Assembly: GCA_052118425.1 (NCBI GenBank)
Contig: JBQKHF010000015.1
From: Roseburia_C sp900315735
Lineage (GTDB): Bacteria; Bacillota; Clostridia; Lachnospirales; Lachnospiraceae
Direction: 5' to 3' (one strand)
DNA: 64,000 nucleotides
The notes beneath the pieces are model-generated. The model ran no database searches. It was given only the letters and a program-made list of their open reading frames with translations, and was not told where the DNA came from. Shown here piece by piece: positions 24,655 through 33,908 of this stretch; position 1 is the stretch's first letter, and every line of letters begins with the position of its first letter. The position numbers and the translations under genes were made by a program.

Positions 24655-26193
24655 ATGGATATTTTAAAGAACATCAGAGAAACTGCCCTGACACATCCGA
24701 AGCGGTGTGCAGTACGAAGCAGAGAACAGAGTTTAACTTATGAGGAGTTAGAAGAATATTCCAACCGGCTTGCAGTATGGATTGCAAAGAACAGCCAGGA
24801 CCGTAAGCGGCCGGTTATTGTATATGGACATAAGAACCCGTATATGGTGGTATGCTTTCTTGCCTGCGCCAAGGCAGGAAGAGGTTATGTGCCACAGGAC
24901 ATTTGCATTCCGTTAAGCCGTGTGGATGAGACGGTATTAAGTGTAGAACCGGAACTGACCTTTGTGGTAGAAGGTGATTACCAGACAGAGACTGGAAGGG
25001 TAATTGGAAAAGATGAGATAGAAGAAATCATAAAACAGGAGACAAAAGAGACCGATATGCTGCAGCCTCTGAACAAAGATGAAGTATGGTATATCATATT
25101 TACGTCAGGAAGTACCGGAAAGCCAAAGGGCGTAGAGATTACAAGAGACTGCCTCAGCCACTATCTTGACTGGTCGGTTCAGTTAGGCAGTACCATGAAA
25201 GAAAAGAGCGGTGCTCATTTTATGAATCAGGCACCATTTTCCTTTGATTTATCGGTAATGGATTTATATACTTCCCTGGTCTGTGGCGGAACGCTTTATA
25301 CCATGGATAAGAAGATGCAGAGTGACTACAGTGAAATGCTGGGCTTCTTGGAACAGTCAGAAATCGAAATCTGGGTATCGACACCGTCCTTTGCGGATAT
25401 GTGTCTGGCAGACCGGAATTTCTGCGGGGAAAAGATTAAAGCCTTAAAACTTTTCTTATTCTGTGGGGAAGTGCTTACCACAGCAACGGTAGAGAAGTTA
25501 AAGGAACGTTTCCCTAAGGCTGTCATTATCAATACCTATGGCCCGACAGAATCTACGGTAGCAGTCACGGATGTGACCATAACAGAGAAATTATTGCAGG
25601 AAACTATTGCCCGGGGCAAATCCCTTCCGGTAGGCCATGAAAAGCCGGGCACTTATATCGAAATCTGGGATAAAGCCGGGAAAGCATTACCGGAGGGCGA
25701 ACAGGGAGAGATTGTTATTATTGGAGATACGGTAAGCAGTGGCTATTATAAGAGAGCGGATTTGACGAAAAAGGCATTTTTTCATTGTATCCGCGATGGA
25801 AAAGTTTATCGTGGTTATAAGACCGGAGATGCCGGATATTTAAAAGCCGGACAGCTTTATTATAATGGAAGAATTGATTTGCAGGTGAAGCTGCATGGCT
25901 ATCGCATTGAAATTGAGGACATTGAAAATAACATTGTAAGGCTTCCGCAGATTGACCATGCAGTTGTGGTGCCGAATCTGGAAGAAGGAAAGGTAAAGAG
26001 CCTGACTGCATTTGTGACAGGAGCACAGATGGCAGGAAAGAAAGCATCCGAGATTTCAAGACAGGTAAAGAACGGTCTGAAGGAATTCCTTCCGGTTTAT
26101 ATGATTCCAAAGAAGATAAAATACATAGAAACCATGCCAATGAATAACCACGGCAAGGCAGACCGAAAATATCTTGGAGGTCTGGCAGAATGA
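24655..26193 (+). CDS. dltA: D-alanine--D-alanyl carrier protein ligase
   Basis: A 512-aa adenylation enzyme. Core motifs are FTSGSTGKPKGVEIT (about 147-161), NTYGPTESTVAVTD (about 294-307), YKTGDAGY, and the C-terminal NNHGKADRKYL with the catalytic lysine. It activates D-alanine with ATP and loads it onto DltC for teichoic-acid D-alanylation, which lowers the negative charge of the wall. It is the first gene of the dlt operon; AGAGGGATGAT supplies the ribosome binding site. The stop overlaps dltB by four bases. Confidence 0.96.
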   Translation: MDILKNIRETALTHPKRCAVRSREQSLTYEELEEYSNRLAVWIAKNSQDRKRPVIVYGHKNPYMVVCFLACAKAGRGYVPQDICIPLSRVDETVLSVEPELTFVVEGDYQTETGRVIGKDEIEEIIKQETKETDMLQPLNKDEVWYIIFTSGSTGKPKGVEITRDCLSHYLDWSVQLGSTMKEKSGAHFMNQAPFSFDLSVMDLYTSLVCGGTLYTMDKKMQSDYSEMLGFLEQSEIEIWVSTPSFADMCLADRNFCGEKIKALKLFLFCGEVLTTATVEKLKERFPKAVIINTYGPTESTVAVTDVTITEKLLQETIARGKSLPVGHEKPGTYIEIWDKAGKALPEGEQGEIVIIGDTVSSGYYKRADLTKKAFFHCIRDGKVYRGYKTGDAGYLKAGQLYYNGRIDLQVKLHGYRIEIEDIENNIVRLPQIDHAVVVPNLEEGKVKSLTAFVTGAQMAGKKASEISRQVKNGLKEFLPVYMIPKKIKYIETMPMNNHGKADRKYLGGLAE

Positions 26194-27344
26194 GTTTTTA
26201 CAGTGGAGCACCATTCTTTGGCACATTGATTCTGTTATTGCTTTTGGCGTTAATTCTTGGCTGTATGGAAAAAAGCCTGCGATGGTACAACCTTATCATA
26301 TCCGGTGTAATGGTTGTCTGTGTGTTGGGCGGAAATCTGACGGCACTTGTGTACTTCACAGGATATTTTCTGATTGAGTGGATACTGGTCAGAGGATATG
26401 GATACATAAGAAAGAAATATGGAAGAAAGGCAGTACTCTATCGCAGTTTTGTACTGTTTTCCATTCTGCCACTTGCATTATGTAAACTATGCGACCTGCC
26501 ATGGCTAAAGGAGATGAATCTTTTTCAGTTTACCGGAATTTCCTACCTTACCTTCCGGGTGGTGCAGATTATCATTGAACTTTATGATGGCACCATAGAA
26601 GAAGTGAAATTTCTTGATTTTACGGCATTTTTAATCTTCTTTCCAACCTTCAGCTGCGGACCTATTGACCGGAGCAGAAGATTCTTAGAGGATTATCATA
26701 ATGTGCCGGAAAGAAGAGAATATCTTGAGCGTTTTGGAACCGGTTTACAGAAGCTTATTTTAGGAGCAGCATATAAATTTGTATTTGCGGACTTTTTCTA
26801 TCAGATTATGAATCAGTTCATGAACCGGACCGCATGGGATATGGTCTGTTATGCATATAGTTATGGTTTTTATATGTTTTTCGACTTCGCAGGATACAGT
26901 CTGATGGCAGTGGGAACCGGCTATATGCTTGGCATCTGTGGGCCGGATAACTTTAAGAAACCCTTTATCAGCCGGGATATGAAAGAATTCTGGGCAAGAT
27001 GGCATATTTCCCTGTCCGAATGGTTCCGGGATTTTGTCTTCTCCAGATTTATGATGCTCTCCATGCACAAAAAATGGTTTAAGAGCCGCTTAAACGGTGC
27101 GGCAGCAGGATTTCTTATCAATATGCTGGTGATGGGTGTGTGGCATGGACTGACAGTGCATTACATTTTATACGGACTCTATCATGGCATATTGTTAGCG
27201 GTTACGGAAATCTATCAGAAGAAGTCAAAGTTCTATAAGAAATATAAGAAGAAAACCTGGTATGCACTGGCATCCTGGGGAATCACCTTAAATCTTGTGA
27301 TGTTTGGTTTCCTGATTTTCTCAGGACATTTTATTACAATTTAG
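26190..27344 (+). CDS. dltB: D-alanyl transfer MBOAT membrane protein
   Basis: A 384-aa multi-spanning membrane-bound O-acyltransferase. SFDFAGYS-like FFDFAGYSLMAVG and ISLSEWFRDFVFSR are MBOAT landmarks. The invariant catalytic histidine lies in VMGVWHGLTVHY, near residue 319. It moves D-alanine from DltC across the membrane toward DltD and teichoic acid. Start and stop positions fit coupling to dltA (ATGA overlap). The frame is intact and of normal length. Confidence 0.95.
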   Translation: MSFYSGAPFFGTLILLLLLALILGCMEKSLRWYNLIISGVMVVCVLGGNLTALVYFTGYFLIEWILVRGYGYIRKKYGRKAVLYRSFVLFSILPLALCKLCDLPWLKEMNLFQFTGISYLTFRVVQIIIELYDGTIEEVKFLDFTAFLIFFPTFSCGPIDRSRRFLEDYHNVPERREYLERFGTGLQKLILGAAYKFVFADFFYQIMNQFMNRTAWDMVCYAYSYGFYMFFDFAGYSLMAVGTGYMLGICGPDNFKKPFISRDMKEFWARWHISLSEWFRDFVFSRFMMLSMHKKWFKSRLNGAAAGFLINMLVMGVWHGLTVHYILYGLYHGILLAVTEIYQKKSKFYKKYKKKTWYALASWGITLNLVMFGFLIFSGHFITI

Positions 27345-27430
27345 GTTATTCCAACTTATATATAGAAGAAAAATTTCAGATGCAGAATCGTTTGCAAAGA
27401 AAAATAGAAAGAGAAAAGGAGATTATAAAG

Positions 27431-27670
27431 ATGAAAGAAAAGATTTTGGATATTATTGAAAAAGTATGTGAGGATGACAGCGTCCGGGAAGACCTTACGA
27501 TGAATCTTTTTGAAGAGGATTTACTGGATTCCTTAAGCTTTGTAGAACTTTTGGTGGATATTGAGGACAACCTTGGTGTTGTGATTTCTCCATCGGAAGT
27601 AACGAGAGAGGATATGGATACGCCGGAGAAAATTATTGCACTGGTAGAAGCAAAAGCACAGGAGAAGTAA
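27431..27670 (+). CDS. dltC: D-alanyl carrier protein
   Basis: A 79-aa acyl-carrier-type protein. The phosphopantetheine attachment serine lies in EEDLLDSLSFVELL, near residue 36. ATG 27431 is selected because AAGGAG sits 8 bases before it; an in-frame ATG at 27380 lacks such a site. It carries D-alanine as a thioester between DltA and DltB. Confidence 0.96.
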   Translation: MKEKILDIIEKVCEDDSVREDLTMNLFEEDLLDSLSFVELLVDIEDNLGVVISPSEVTREDMDTPEKIIALVEAKAQEK

Positions 27671-27672
27671 GC

Positions 27673-28869
27673 ATGAAAACGATAAAAGCATTTGCAGTTT
27701 CGCTGCTGTTATGCGCACTTACGATAGTGGGACTGCATTTATACAGCAGCAGAGGTTTTTCGGCAGAGGGAAAAGCAGGCACCTGGGTCAGTGATGCAAA
27801 ATCCCAAAGCGGCAGTACATTAAAGAAGATGGCAGCCGATGAAAATGCAGTGCTGATATTCGGCTCTTCGGAGCTGCGGCATGGACAGGGCGGTGGATTC
27901 CATGGAGATACGATTTTTGATGGCGCGGATATGGATCCCATTTATGTAGGAAAAGCAGGGTATCAGAGCCTGACCCATGCCATTACACTGGGCGCGGTGG
28001 GCAGTCAGGCAGCCAATAAGAAGGCAGTATTAATCGTTTCGCCCCAGTGGTTTAAAGAAAATGGAGTAAAATCCACGGCGTTTGAAGCTGCTTTTTCAGA
28101 AGAAGAATATATTGCATTGCTGGAAAATCCGGATATCAGTCAGGAAACCAAAGATTATATCAATGGCAGACTGCAAAATATCATGGCAGATAATGAAACC
28201 ATGTCAGAAAGAGTAAAAAAAGCCAGGGAATGGTATCAGCCGAAGGATGATAATACAGCAGAACAACTAGGCTGGCTGGAGCAGAAAAAAGCAGATTTTC
28301 ATAAGGTACTGTTGGAAGAAAAGAATAATTATAAAGTGATGGCAGAGGCACTGATGGATGGAATCAGCAATCATAGGAACAAGGAAAGTGGTGCAAAGCT
28401 GTCACAGGCTACCTGGGAGCAGCTTCGAAAGGAAGCTGAAACAGAAGGACATAAGCTTTCGGATGGCAACAACTATGGCATGTTTGACAGCGTATATAAA
28501 GGAACGTACCAGACGCTGATTGCCAATGGAAAACATAAGAATCCGAAGTACACCTTAGATTCCATGGAATTTTCGGATTTGGAATGTTTTCTGTCAATTT
28601 GCAGGGAGGAGGGAATCGAGCCTTTGGTAGTAATCCTTCCCTTTAACGGATACTGGTATGATTATACGGAGCTGACGGCAGAAGAGCGGAGCACATTTTA
28701 TGAAAAGATAAGATGCATAGCAGAAGATTATGGTGTGCAGTGTGCCGATTTAAGTGGAAATGAATATACGGAGTATTACTTTGAGGATAATTCCCATCCA
28801 GCATTGAAAGGACTGGTAGATTTAAATGAAGCGATTTATGAATTTTATCGGAAAGATAAGACAGAATGA
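27673..28869 (+). CDS. dltD: D-alanyl-lipoteichoic acid biosynthesis protein DltD
   Basis: A 398-aa protein with an N-terminal membrane anchor (about 4-22) and an SGNH-like extracellular domain. The nucleophile serine is in LIFGSSELRHGQ (about 60-71) and the catalytic Asp/His pair in FEDNSHPALKG near the C-terminus. It completes D-alanine transfer to teichoic acid outside the membrane. It begins two bases after dltC, with AGGAGAAG overlapping the dltC end. Its last 32 bases overlap the small dltX-like frame. Confidence 0.94.
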   Translation: MKTIKAFAVSLLLCALTIVGLHLYSSRGFSAEGKAGTWVSDAKSQSGSTLKKMAADENAVLIFGSSELRHGQGGGFHGDTIFDGADMDPIYVGKAGYQSLTHAITLGAVGSQAANKKAVLIVSPQWFKENGVKSTAFEAAFSEEEYIALLENPDISQETKDYINGRLQNIMADNETMSERVKKAREWYQPKDDNTAEQLGWLEQKKADFHKVLLEEKNNYKVMAEALMDGISNHRNKESGAKLSQATWEQLRKEAETEGHKLSDGNNYGMFDSVYKGTYQTLIANGKHKNPKYTLDSMEFSDLECFLSICREEGIEPLVVILPFNGYWYDYTELTAEERSTFYEKIRCIAEDYGVQCADLSGNEYTEYYFEDNSHPALKGLVDLNEAIYEFYRKDKTE

Positions 28870-28987
28870 GAAGGCAGTATTTCTTGGTAAAGTGATTTTC
28901 TTTTACCTGCTGCTGATGATTCTATGGATGCATTTTATGCTGGCAAAGGATTCTGCAGCACCGGCGTTTATTTATGAGCAGTTTTAA
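28838..28987 (+). CDS. dltX: DltX-like small membrane protein (49 aa)
   Basis: A 49-aa frame starting at ATG 28838, inside the end of dltD in another frame, and ending at TAA 28985-28987. A short basic N-terminus is followed by one transmembrane helix (FLGKVIFFYLLLMILWMHFM) and the C-terminus AAPAFIYEQF. Known DltX proteins have this size and topology and end in a conserved FIYNEF-type motif, needed for D-alanine transfer with DltB. dltX normally precedes dltA; here it is last. The ribosome binding site is weak, so translation may depend on coupling to dltD. An alternative start within the overlap is possible. Confidence 0.8.
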   Translation: MNFIGKIRQNEKAVFLGKVIFFYLLLMILWMHFMLAKDSAAPAFIYEQF

Positions 28988-29008
28988 ACTATACCGGTTT
29001 GGAATACG

Positions 29009-29031
29009 ATATATAACCTATGGTTATATAT
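29009..29031. promoter_or_regulatory. 23-bp perfect palindrome upstream of the amino-acid ABC operon
   Basis: ATATATAACC-TAT-GGTTATATAT, followed by two near-identical 16-mers (AACCTAGTAAAATCAA at 29043 and AACCTAGAAAAATCAA at 29097) and a third AACCTAG at 29175. This looks like an operator region for a dimeric regulator, possibly LysR type. Confidence 0.5.
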
Positions 29032-29134
29032 TAAAATAAATCAACCTAGTAAAATCAATGCGTCTTTAGCACTTTAACGCGGCAAAGGATATAAAAAACC
29101 TAGAAAAATCAAGAAGTAGCAGGGAAAATGAGTA

Positions 29135-29163
29135 TTGCTTTTCAAATTTTCATGTAGTAAGAT
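29135..29163 (+). promoter_or_regulatory. promoter of the amino-acid ABC operon
   Basis: TTGCTT, a 17-base spacer and TAAGAT, 39 bases before the start codon of the binding protein. It lies downstream of the palindrome and between the AACCTAG copies. Confidence 0.55.
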
Positions 29164-29201
29164 AAGGCACATGAAACCTAGGAGTTAAAGGAGGAACTAT
29201 T

Positions 29202-30353
29202 ATGAAGAAAAAAATAGTCAGTGTAATACTGGTCGCAGCGATGGCAGTTGGATGCCTTGCAGGTTGTGGCTCAAAAGAAGCAAAAAATGAAGATGCATTC
29301 TATATCGGAGGAATTGGACCGGTTACCGGTGATGCAGCAATTTACGGAACAGCCGTTCAGAACGGTGCACAGATTGCTGTCGATGAGATTAATGAAGCCG
29401 GTGGAATTAACGGTCATCAGATTGAATATAATTTCCAGGATGATCAGGGAGACCCTGAAAAATCAGCAAACGCATACAACACCTTAAAAGACTGGGGTAT
29501 GCAGGTATTAATGGGAACTGTTACAACAGGTCCTTGTGTATCTGTGGCAGATTTAACTGCAGCAGATAATATGTTCCAGATTACACCATCTGCATCATCT
29601 ACAGATGTAATCAAGAACGACAATGTATTCCAGGTATGCTTTACAGACCCTGCACAGGGAACAAAATCCGCACAGTATATCGGTGAGAATAACCTTGCCA
29701 AGAAAGTGGCAATTATTTACAACAGTTCAGATATCTATTCATCAGGTATCGAAGCAAAATTCGTAGAAGAAGCAGCAAACCAGAACTTTGAGGTAGTTGC
29801 AGAAGAAGCATTTACTGCAGATTCCAAGACAGATTTTTCTACACAGTTACAGAAAGCAAAAGATGCAGAAGCTGATCTGGTATTCCTTCCAATCTACTAT
29901 ACAGAAGCATCTATTATCTTAACCCAGGCAGATTCTATGGGATATGCACCGACATTCTTCGGATGTGACGGTATGGACGGAATCTTAGGTGTTAAGAACT
30001 TCGATACTTCTTTAGCAGAAGGACTTATGTTATTAACACCGTTTGCAGCAGATTCGAAAGATGAAAAAACTGCAAACTTCGTTTCTAAATATGAAGAGAA
30101 ATATAAAGATACACCAAACCAGTTTGCAGCTGATGCTTATGATGCAATTTATGCAATTAAAGCAGCATTGGAAGAAGCAAATGCAACACCGGATATGAGT
30201 GCTTCTGATATTTGTGATTTATTGAAAGACGCAATTACAAAAGTCAGCATTGATGGTGCAACAGGTAGCGGAATGACATGGTCAGCAACTGGTGAAGTAA
30301 ACAAAGATCCTAAAGCGGTTGTAATTCAGAATGGTGAATACGTAGGAATGTAA
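29202..30353 (+). CDS. livK: branched-chain amino-acid type ABC substrate-binding lipoprotein
   Basis: A 383-aa type I periplasmic-binding-fold protein with a lipoprotein signal (lipobox LAGC, Cys22). YIGGIGPVTGDAAIYGTA near the N-terminus and AQNGAQIAVDEINEAGGING-like text (IAVDEINEAGGING) are the usual opening of Leu/Ile/Val-binding proteins. The ligand could be leucine, isoleucine, valine or another amino acid or amide; the sequence does not settle it. AAAGGAGGAACTATT is a very strong ribosome binding site. A hairpin after the gene probably reduces read-through so that the binding protein is made in excess. Confidence 0.92.
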   Translation: MKKKIVSVILVAAMAVGCLAGCGSKEAKNEDAFYIGGIGPVTGDAAIYGTAVQNGAQIAVDEINEAGGINGHQIEYNFQDDQGDPEKSANAYNTLKDWGMQVLMGTVTTGPCVSVADLTAADNMFQITPSASSTDVIKNDNVFQVCFTDPAQGTKSAQYIGENNLAKKVAIIYNSSDIYSSGIEAKFVEEAANQNFEVVAEEAFTADSKTDFSTQLQKAKDAEADLVFLPIYYTEASIILTQADSMGYAPTFFGCDGMDGILGVKNFDTSLAEGLMLLTPFAADSKDEKTANFVSKYEEKYKDTPNQFAADAYDAIYAIKAALEEANATPDMSASDICDLLKDAITKVSIDGATGSGMTWSATGEVNKDPKAVVIQNGEYVGM

Positions 30354-30377
30354 TGTATTTTATCAGATAAGCCAAAG

Positions 30378-30403
30378 AGGGGTTGCCAATGGCAGCCCCT
30401 TTT
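30378..30403 (+). terminator. partial terminator between livK and livH
   Basis: Stem AGGGGTTGCC/GGCAGCCCCT followed by TTTT. The permease genes downstream have no separate clear promoter, so this is probably an attenuating rather than final terminator. Confidence 0.75.
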
Positions 30404-30450
30404 ATGTATTATAGAGGTATATATTCTAAGAGAAAGCAAGAGGTGTTGTT

Positions 30451-31326
30451 ATGAGATTCATAACGTATTTAATCAACGGTATCAGCCTTGGCAGCATCTA
30501 TGCAATCATTGCACTTGGTTACACCATGGTGTATGGAATTGCTAAGATGCTGAATTTTGCCCATGGTGATGTTATCATGATTGGCTGCTATGTCGTATTT
30601 ATGACAATGAGCGGCATGAACATGAACCCGCTTTTGAGCGTAATCCTTGCAGTTGTAGTCTGCACTGTGCTTGGAGTGATAATTGAAAAAGTGGCATATA
30701 AGCCTTTGCGTAAGGCATCTCCACTGGCAGTATTGATTACCGCAATTGGTGTCAGCTATTTGCTGCAGAATATTGCATTACTGATATTTGGCGCAGATAC
30801 CAAATCCTTTAGTTCTGTGGTTCCACTGCAGAATATCAAGATTGGCAGAATTACCATAACCGGTGTTACGGTAGTGGCAGTCCTGGCATGTATTGTTATC
30901 ATGATTGGCCTGATGATTTTTATTAAAAAGACAAAAGCAGGACAGGCAATGCTGGCAGTATCCGAGGATAAGGATGCAGCACAGCTTATGGGGGTAAATG
31001 TAAACGGGACAATTTCACTTACTTTCGCAATTGGTTCCGGACTTGCAGCAATTGCAGGTGTGTTATTGTGTTCAGCATATCCGACACTGACTCCATATAC
31101 CGGATCTATGCCTGGTATCAAAGCATTTACTGCAGCTGTATTTGGTGGAATCGGTTCCATTCCGGGAGCATTTATCGGAGGAATTCTTCTTGGTATTATC
31201 GAAATCTTAGGAAAAGCTTATATTTCTTCACAGCTTTCCGATGCTATCGTTTTTGCCGTATTGATTATCGTGTTATTGGTTAAGCCTACCGGTATTCTTG
31301 GTAAGCCAATCCATGAGAAAGTGTAG
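30451..31326 (+). CDS. livH: branched-chain amino-acid type ABC permease, LivH
   Basis: A 291-aa membrane protein of the LivH family. GISLGSIYAIIALGYTMVYGI at the start, LNFAHGDVIMIG, and the EAA-like loop near MGVNVNGTISLTFAIGSGLA are standard. It forms the transmembrane channel with LivM. AAGAGGTGTTGTT precedes the ATG. The LivM gene begins 10 bases after its stop. Confidence 0.94.
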   Translation: MRFITYLINGISLGSIYAIIALGYTMVYGIAKMLNFAHGDVIMIGCYVVFMTMSGMNMNPLLSVILAVVVCTVLGVIIEKVAYKPLRKASPLAVLITAIGVSYLLQNIALLIFGADTKSFSSVVPLQNIKIGRITITGVTVVAVLACIVIMIGLMIFIKKTKAGQAMLAVSEDKDAAQLMGVNVNGTISLTFAIGSGLAAIAGVLLCSAYPTLTPYTGSMPGIKAFTAAVFGGIGSIPGAFIGGILLGIIEILGKAYISSQLSDAIVFAVLIIVLLVKPTGILGKPIHEKV

Positions 31327-31335
31327 GTGGCAGAA

Positions 31336-32415
31336 ATGAGTAAAATGAATTTAAAAACAATGAAGAAGACAACAAAGAGTAATTTGATTACATATGCTAT
31401 GGTAATCGTCATTTTTGCCGTAGTACAGATTCTGGTAGCAACCGGAAGCATGTCCAGTCTGATGCAGGGACTTTTGGTACCACTTTGTACTTATTCTATC
31501 GTTGCAATCGGATTGAACCTCTGTGTAGGCTATCTGGGTGAATTAAGTCTTGGTCATGCAGGCTTTATGTGTGTCGGCGCTTTTTCCAGTGCTTTCTTTA
31601 CCCGATGCATGGAAAATTCATCTATGAATCCAACCCTGCGTTTTATCATTGCTTTATTAATCGGAACTGCTGTTGCAGCATTCTTTGGATTCTTAATCGG
31701 AATTCCGGTACTTCGTTTAAGAGGCGATTACCTTGCAATCGTAACCCTGGCATTTGGAGAGATTATCAAGAATGTCATCAATGTTCTTTATGTAGGCAAA
31801 GATGAAAACGGCCTGCATTTTGCTATCAATGACAGCAAGTCTCTTAATATGTCGGGAACCGGAGAAATGATTATCGATGGTGCAAAGGGAATCACCGGAA
31901 CACCAAGACAGTCTACTTTCTTAATCGGTGTTATTTTGATTCTGGTTGCATTGTTTGTAGTATTTAATCTGGTTAATTCCAGAAGCGGCCGTGCCATCAT
32001 GGCAATCCGTGATAACCGTATTGCAGCAGAATCCGTTGGCATTAATATTACAAAGTTTAAACTGATGGCATTTACCATTTCTGCAGCAATCGCAGGAGCA
32101 GGCGGAGTGCTTTATGCACATAACCTTTCCAGTCTGATTGCCCAGCCGGCAAACTTTGGATACAATATGTCCATCATGATTCTGGTATTTGTCGTACTCG
32201 GTGGAATGGGAAGCTTCCGTGGTTCCATTATTGCAGCCGTAGTACTGACCATGCTTCCGGAAGTATTGCGTGGACTGCGTGATTACCGTATGCTGATTTA
32301 TGCGGTAGTTCTGATTGCAATGATGCTCTTTAACTGGGCACCGGCAGCAATTACCTGGAGACAGACACATTCTTTGAAGAATTTATTTGCAAAGAAAACG
32401 AAGGAGGTACAATAA
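31336..32415 (+). CDS. livM: branched-chain amino-acid type ABC permease, LivM
   Basis: A 359-aa membrane protein with SLGHAGFMCVGAFSSAF, GIPVLRLRGDYLAIVTLAFGE and the cytoplasmic AAESVGINITKFKLMAFTIS coupling region typical of LivM. A GTG at 31327 is in frame, but AGGTGG placed before ATG 31336 makes the latter more likely. It partners LivH. Confidence 0.93.
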   Translation: MSKMNLKTMKKTTKSNLITYAMVIVIFAVVQILVATGSMSSLMQGLLVPLCTYSIVAIGLNLCVGYLGELSLGHAGFMCVGAFSSAFFTRCMENSSMNPTLRFIIALLIGTAVAAFFGFLIGIPVLRLRGDYLAIVTLAFGEIIKNVINVLYVGKDENGLHFAINDSKSLNMSGTGEMIIDGAKGITGTPRQSTFLIGVILILVALFVVFNLVNSRSGRAIMAIRDNRIAAESVGINITKFKLMAFTISAAIAGAGGVLYAHNLSSLIAQPANFGYNMSIMILVFVVLGGMGSFRGSIIAAVVLTMLPEVLRGLRDYRMLIYAVVLIAMMLFNWAPAAITWRQTHSLKNLFAKKTKEVQ

Positions 32416-32416
32416 G

Positions 32417-33175
32417 ATGGCAATGTTAGAAGTAAAGAATCTTGGAATTTCCTTCGGTGGACTCCGGGCGGTAGATGGATTTGAAATGCAGATTGAAAAA
32501 GGTCAGTTATACGGACTGATTGGACCGAACGGTGCAGGTAAAACAACCGTATTTAATATGCTTACCGGTGTATACAAACCGGATGATGGAAGCATTGTAC
32601 TGGATGGAAAAGATATTACTGGAAAGAAAACCATAGATATTAATAAAGCCGGAATTGCAAGAACCTTTCAGAATATCCGCCTTTTTAAAGACCAGTCCGT
32701 GCTGGATAATGTAAAAGTCGGACTGCATAATCATCATACCTATTCTACTTTAACCGGAATCCTAAGACTTCCGAAGTATTTTAAAGTAGAAGCAGAAATG
32801 AATGAAAAGGCAATGGAGCTGTTAAAGGTATTTGGTCTTGAGGATGAAGCAGATTATCTGGCATCCAATCTTCCATATGGTAAACAGCGTAAACTGGAAA
32901 TCGCAAGAGCATTGGCAACCGAACCAAAGCTTCTGCTTTTAGATGAGCCGGCAGCCGGCATGAACCCAAATGAAACCAAAGAATTAATGGATACCATCCG
33001 CTTTGTAAGGGATGAATTTGATATGACCATTCTTCTGATTGAACATGATATGAAACTGGTATCCGGTATCTGTGAGAAACTGACTGTATTGAACTTCGGG
33101 CAGGTACTGGCAAGCGGAAATACCAGTGACGTATTGAATAATCCACAGGTTATCAAGGCGTATCTGGGCGAATAG
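32417..33175 (+). CDS. livG: branched-chain amino-acid type ABC ATPase, LivG
   Basis: A 252-aa ATPase: Walker A GPNGAGKTT, the LivG-type FQNIRLFK Q-loop, signature LPYGKQRKLEIARAL, Walker B LLLLDEPAAGMNP and switch LIEHDM. ATG 32417, one base after the livM stop and preceded by AAGGAGG, is the start; an in-frame ATG 30 bases upstream lies inside livM and is rejected. Confidence 0.95.
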   Translation: MAMLEVKNLGISFGGLRAVDGFEMQIEKGQLYGLIGPNGAGKTTVFNMLTGVYKPDDGSIVLDGKDITGKKTIDINKAGIARTFQNIRLFKDQSVLDNVKVGLHNHHTYSTLTGILRLPKYFKVEAEMNEKAMELLKVFGLEDEADYLASNLPYGKQRKLEIARALATEPKLLLLDEPAAGMNPNETKELMDTIRFVRDEFDMTILLIEHDMKLVSGICEKLTVLNFGQVLASGNTSDVLNNPQVIKAYLGE

Positions 33176-33188
33176 GAGGGATGGTAAA

Positions 33189-33899
33189 ATGACAATGCTT
33201 GAAATAAAAGATTTGGAAGTATATTATGGCGTGATTCAGGCAATTAAAGGGATTTCCTTTGATGTCAATGAAGGAGAAGTCATTGCATTAATCGGAGCCA
33301 ATGGTGCAGGTAAGACAACTACACTGCAGACAATCACCGGAATGCTCAGTGCCAAAAAGGGAAGTATTCTTTTTGAAGGAACAGATATCACCAAGGTTCC
33401 GGGACACAAGATTGTATCCATGGGAATGGCACATGTTCCGGAAGGAAGACGTGTATTTGCAGAGCTTTCTGTATATGAGAACTTAAAGCTGGGTGCATAT
33501 ACCAGAAAAGATAAGCAGGAAATTGCAGAGTCTTTAGAGCGTGTATACAAGAGTTTTCCAAGATTAAAGGAACGTAAGAATCAGCTGGCTGGAACCTTAA
33601 GTGGTGGTGAACAGCAGATGCTTGCCATGGGCCGGGCGTTGATGAGTAAGCCGAGGATCATCCTTATGGATGAGCCGTCCATGGGATTGTCTCCAATCTT
33701 TGTAGAAGAGATTTTTAACATTATCAAAGAAATATCTGCATCCGGTACAACTGTTCTTCTGGTAGAACAGAATGCAAAGAAAGCATTATCGATTGCAGAC
33801 CGTGCATATGTACTGGAAACAGGTAAAATTGTATTGAGCGGTGATGCCAAAGAGCTTATGAATAATGAGTCTATTAAAAAGGCATATTTAGGAGAGTAG
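33189..33899 (+). CDS. livF: branched-chain amino-acid type ABC ATPase, LivF
   Basis: A 236-aa ATPase: Walker A GANGAGKTT, MAHVPEGRRVFAELSVYENL, signature LSGGEQQMLAMGRALM, Walker B ILMDEPSMGLSP and LLVEQNA. This is the standard LivF pattern and the second ATPase of the importer. Ribosome binding site AGGAGGGATGGTAAA. Confidence 0.95.
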   Translation: MTMLEIKDLEVYYGVIQAIKGISFDVNEGEVIALIGANGAGKTTTLQTITGMLSAKKGSILFEGTDITKVPGHKIVSMGMAHVPEGRRVFAELSVYENLKLGAYTRKDKQEIAESLERVYKSFPRLKERKNQLAGTLSGGEQQMLAMGRALMSKPRIILMDEPSMGLSPIFVEEIFNIIKEISASGTTVLLVEQNAKKALSIADRAYVLETGKIVLSGDAKELMNNESIKKAYLGE

Positions 33900-33908
33900 G
33901 TGTTAAAT

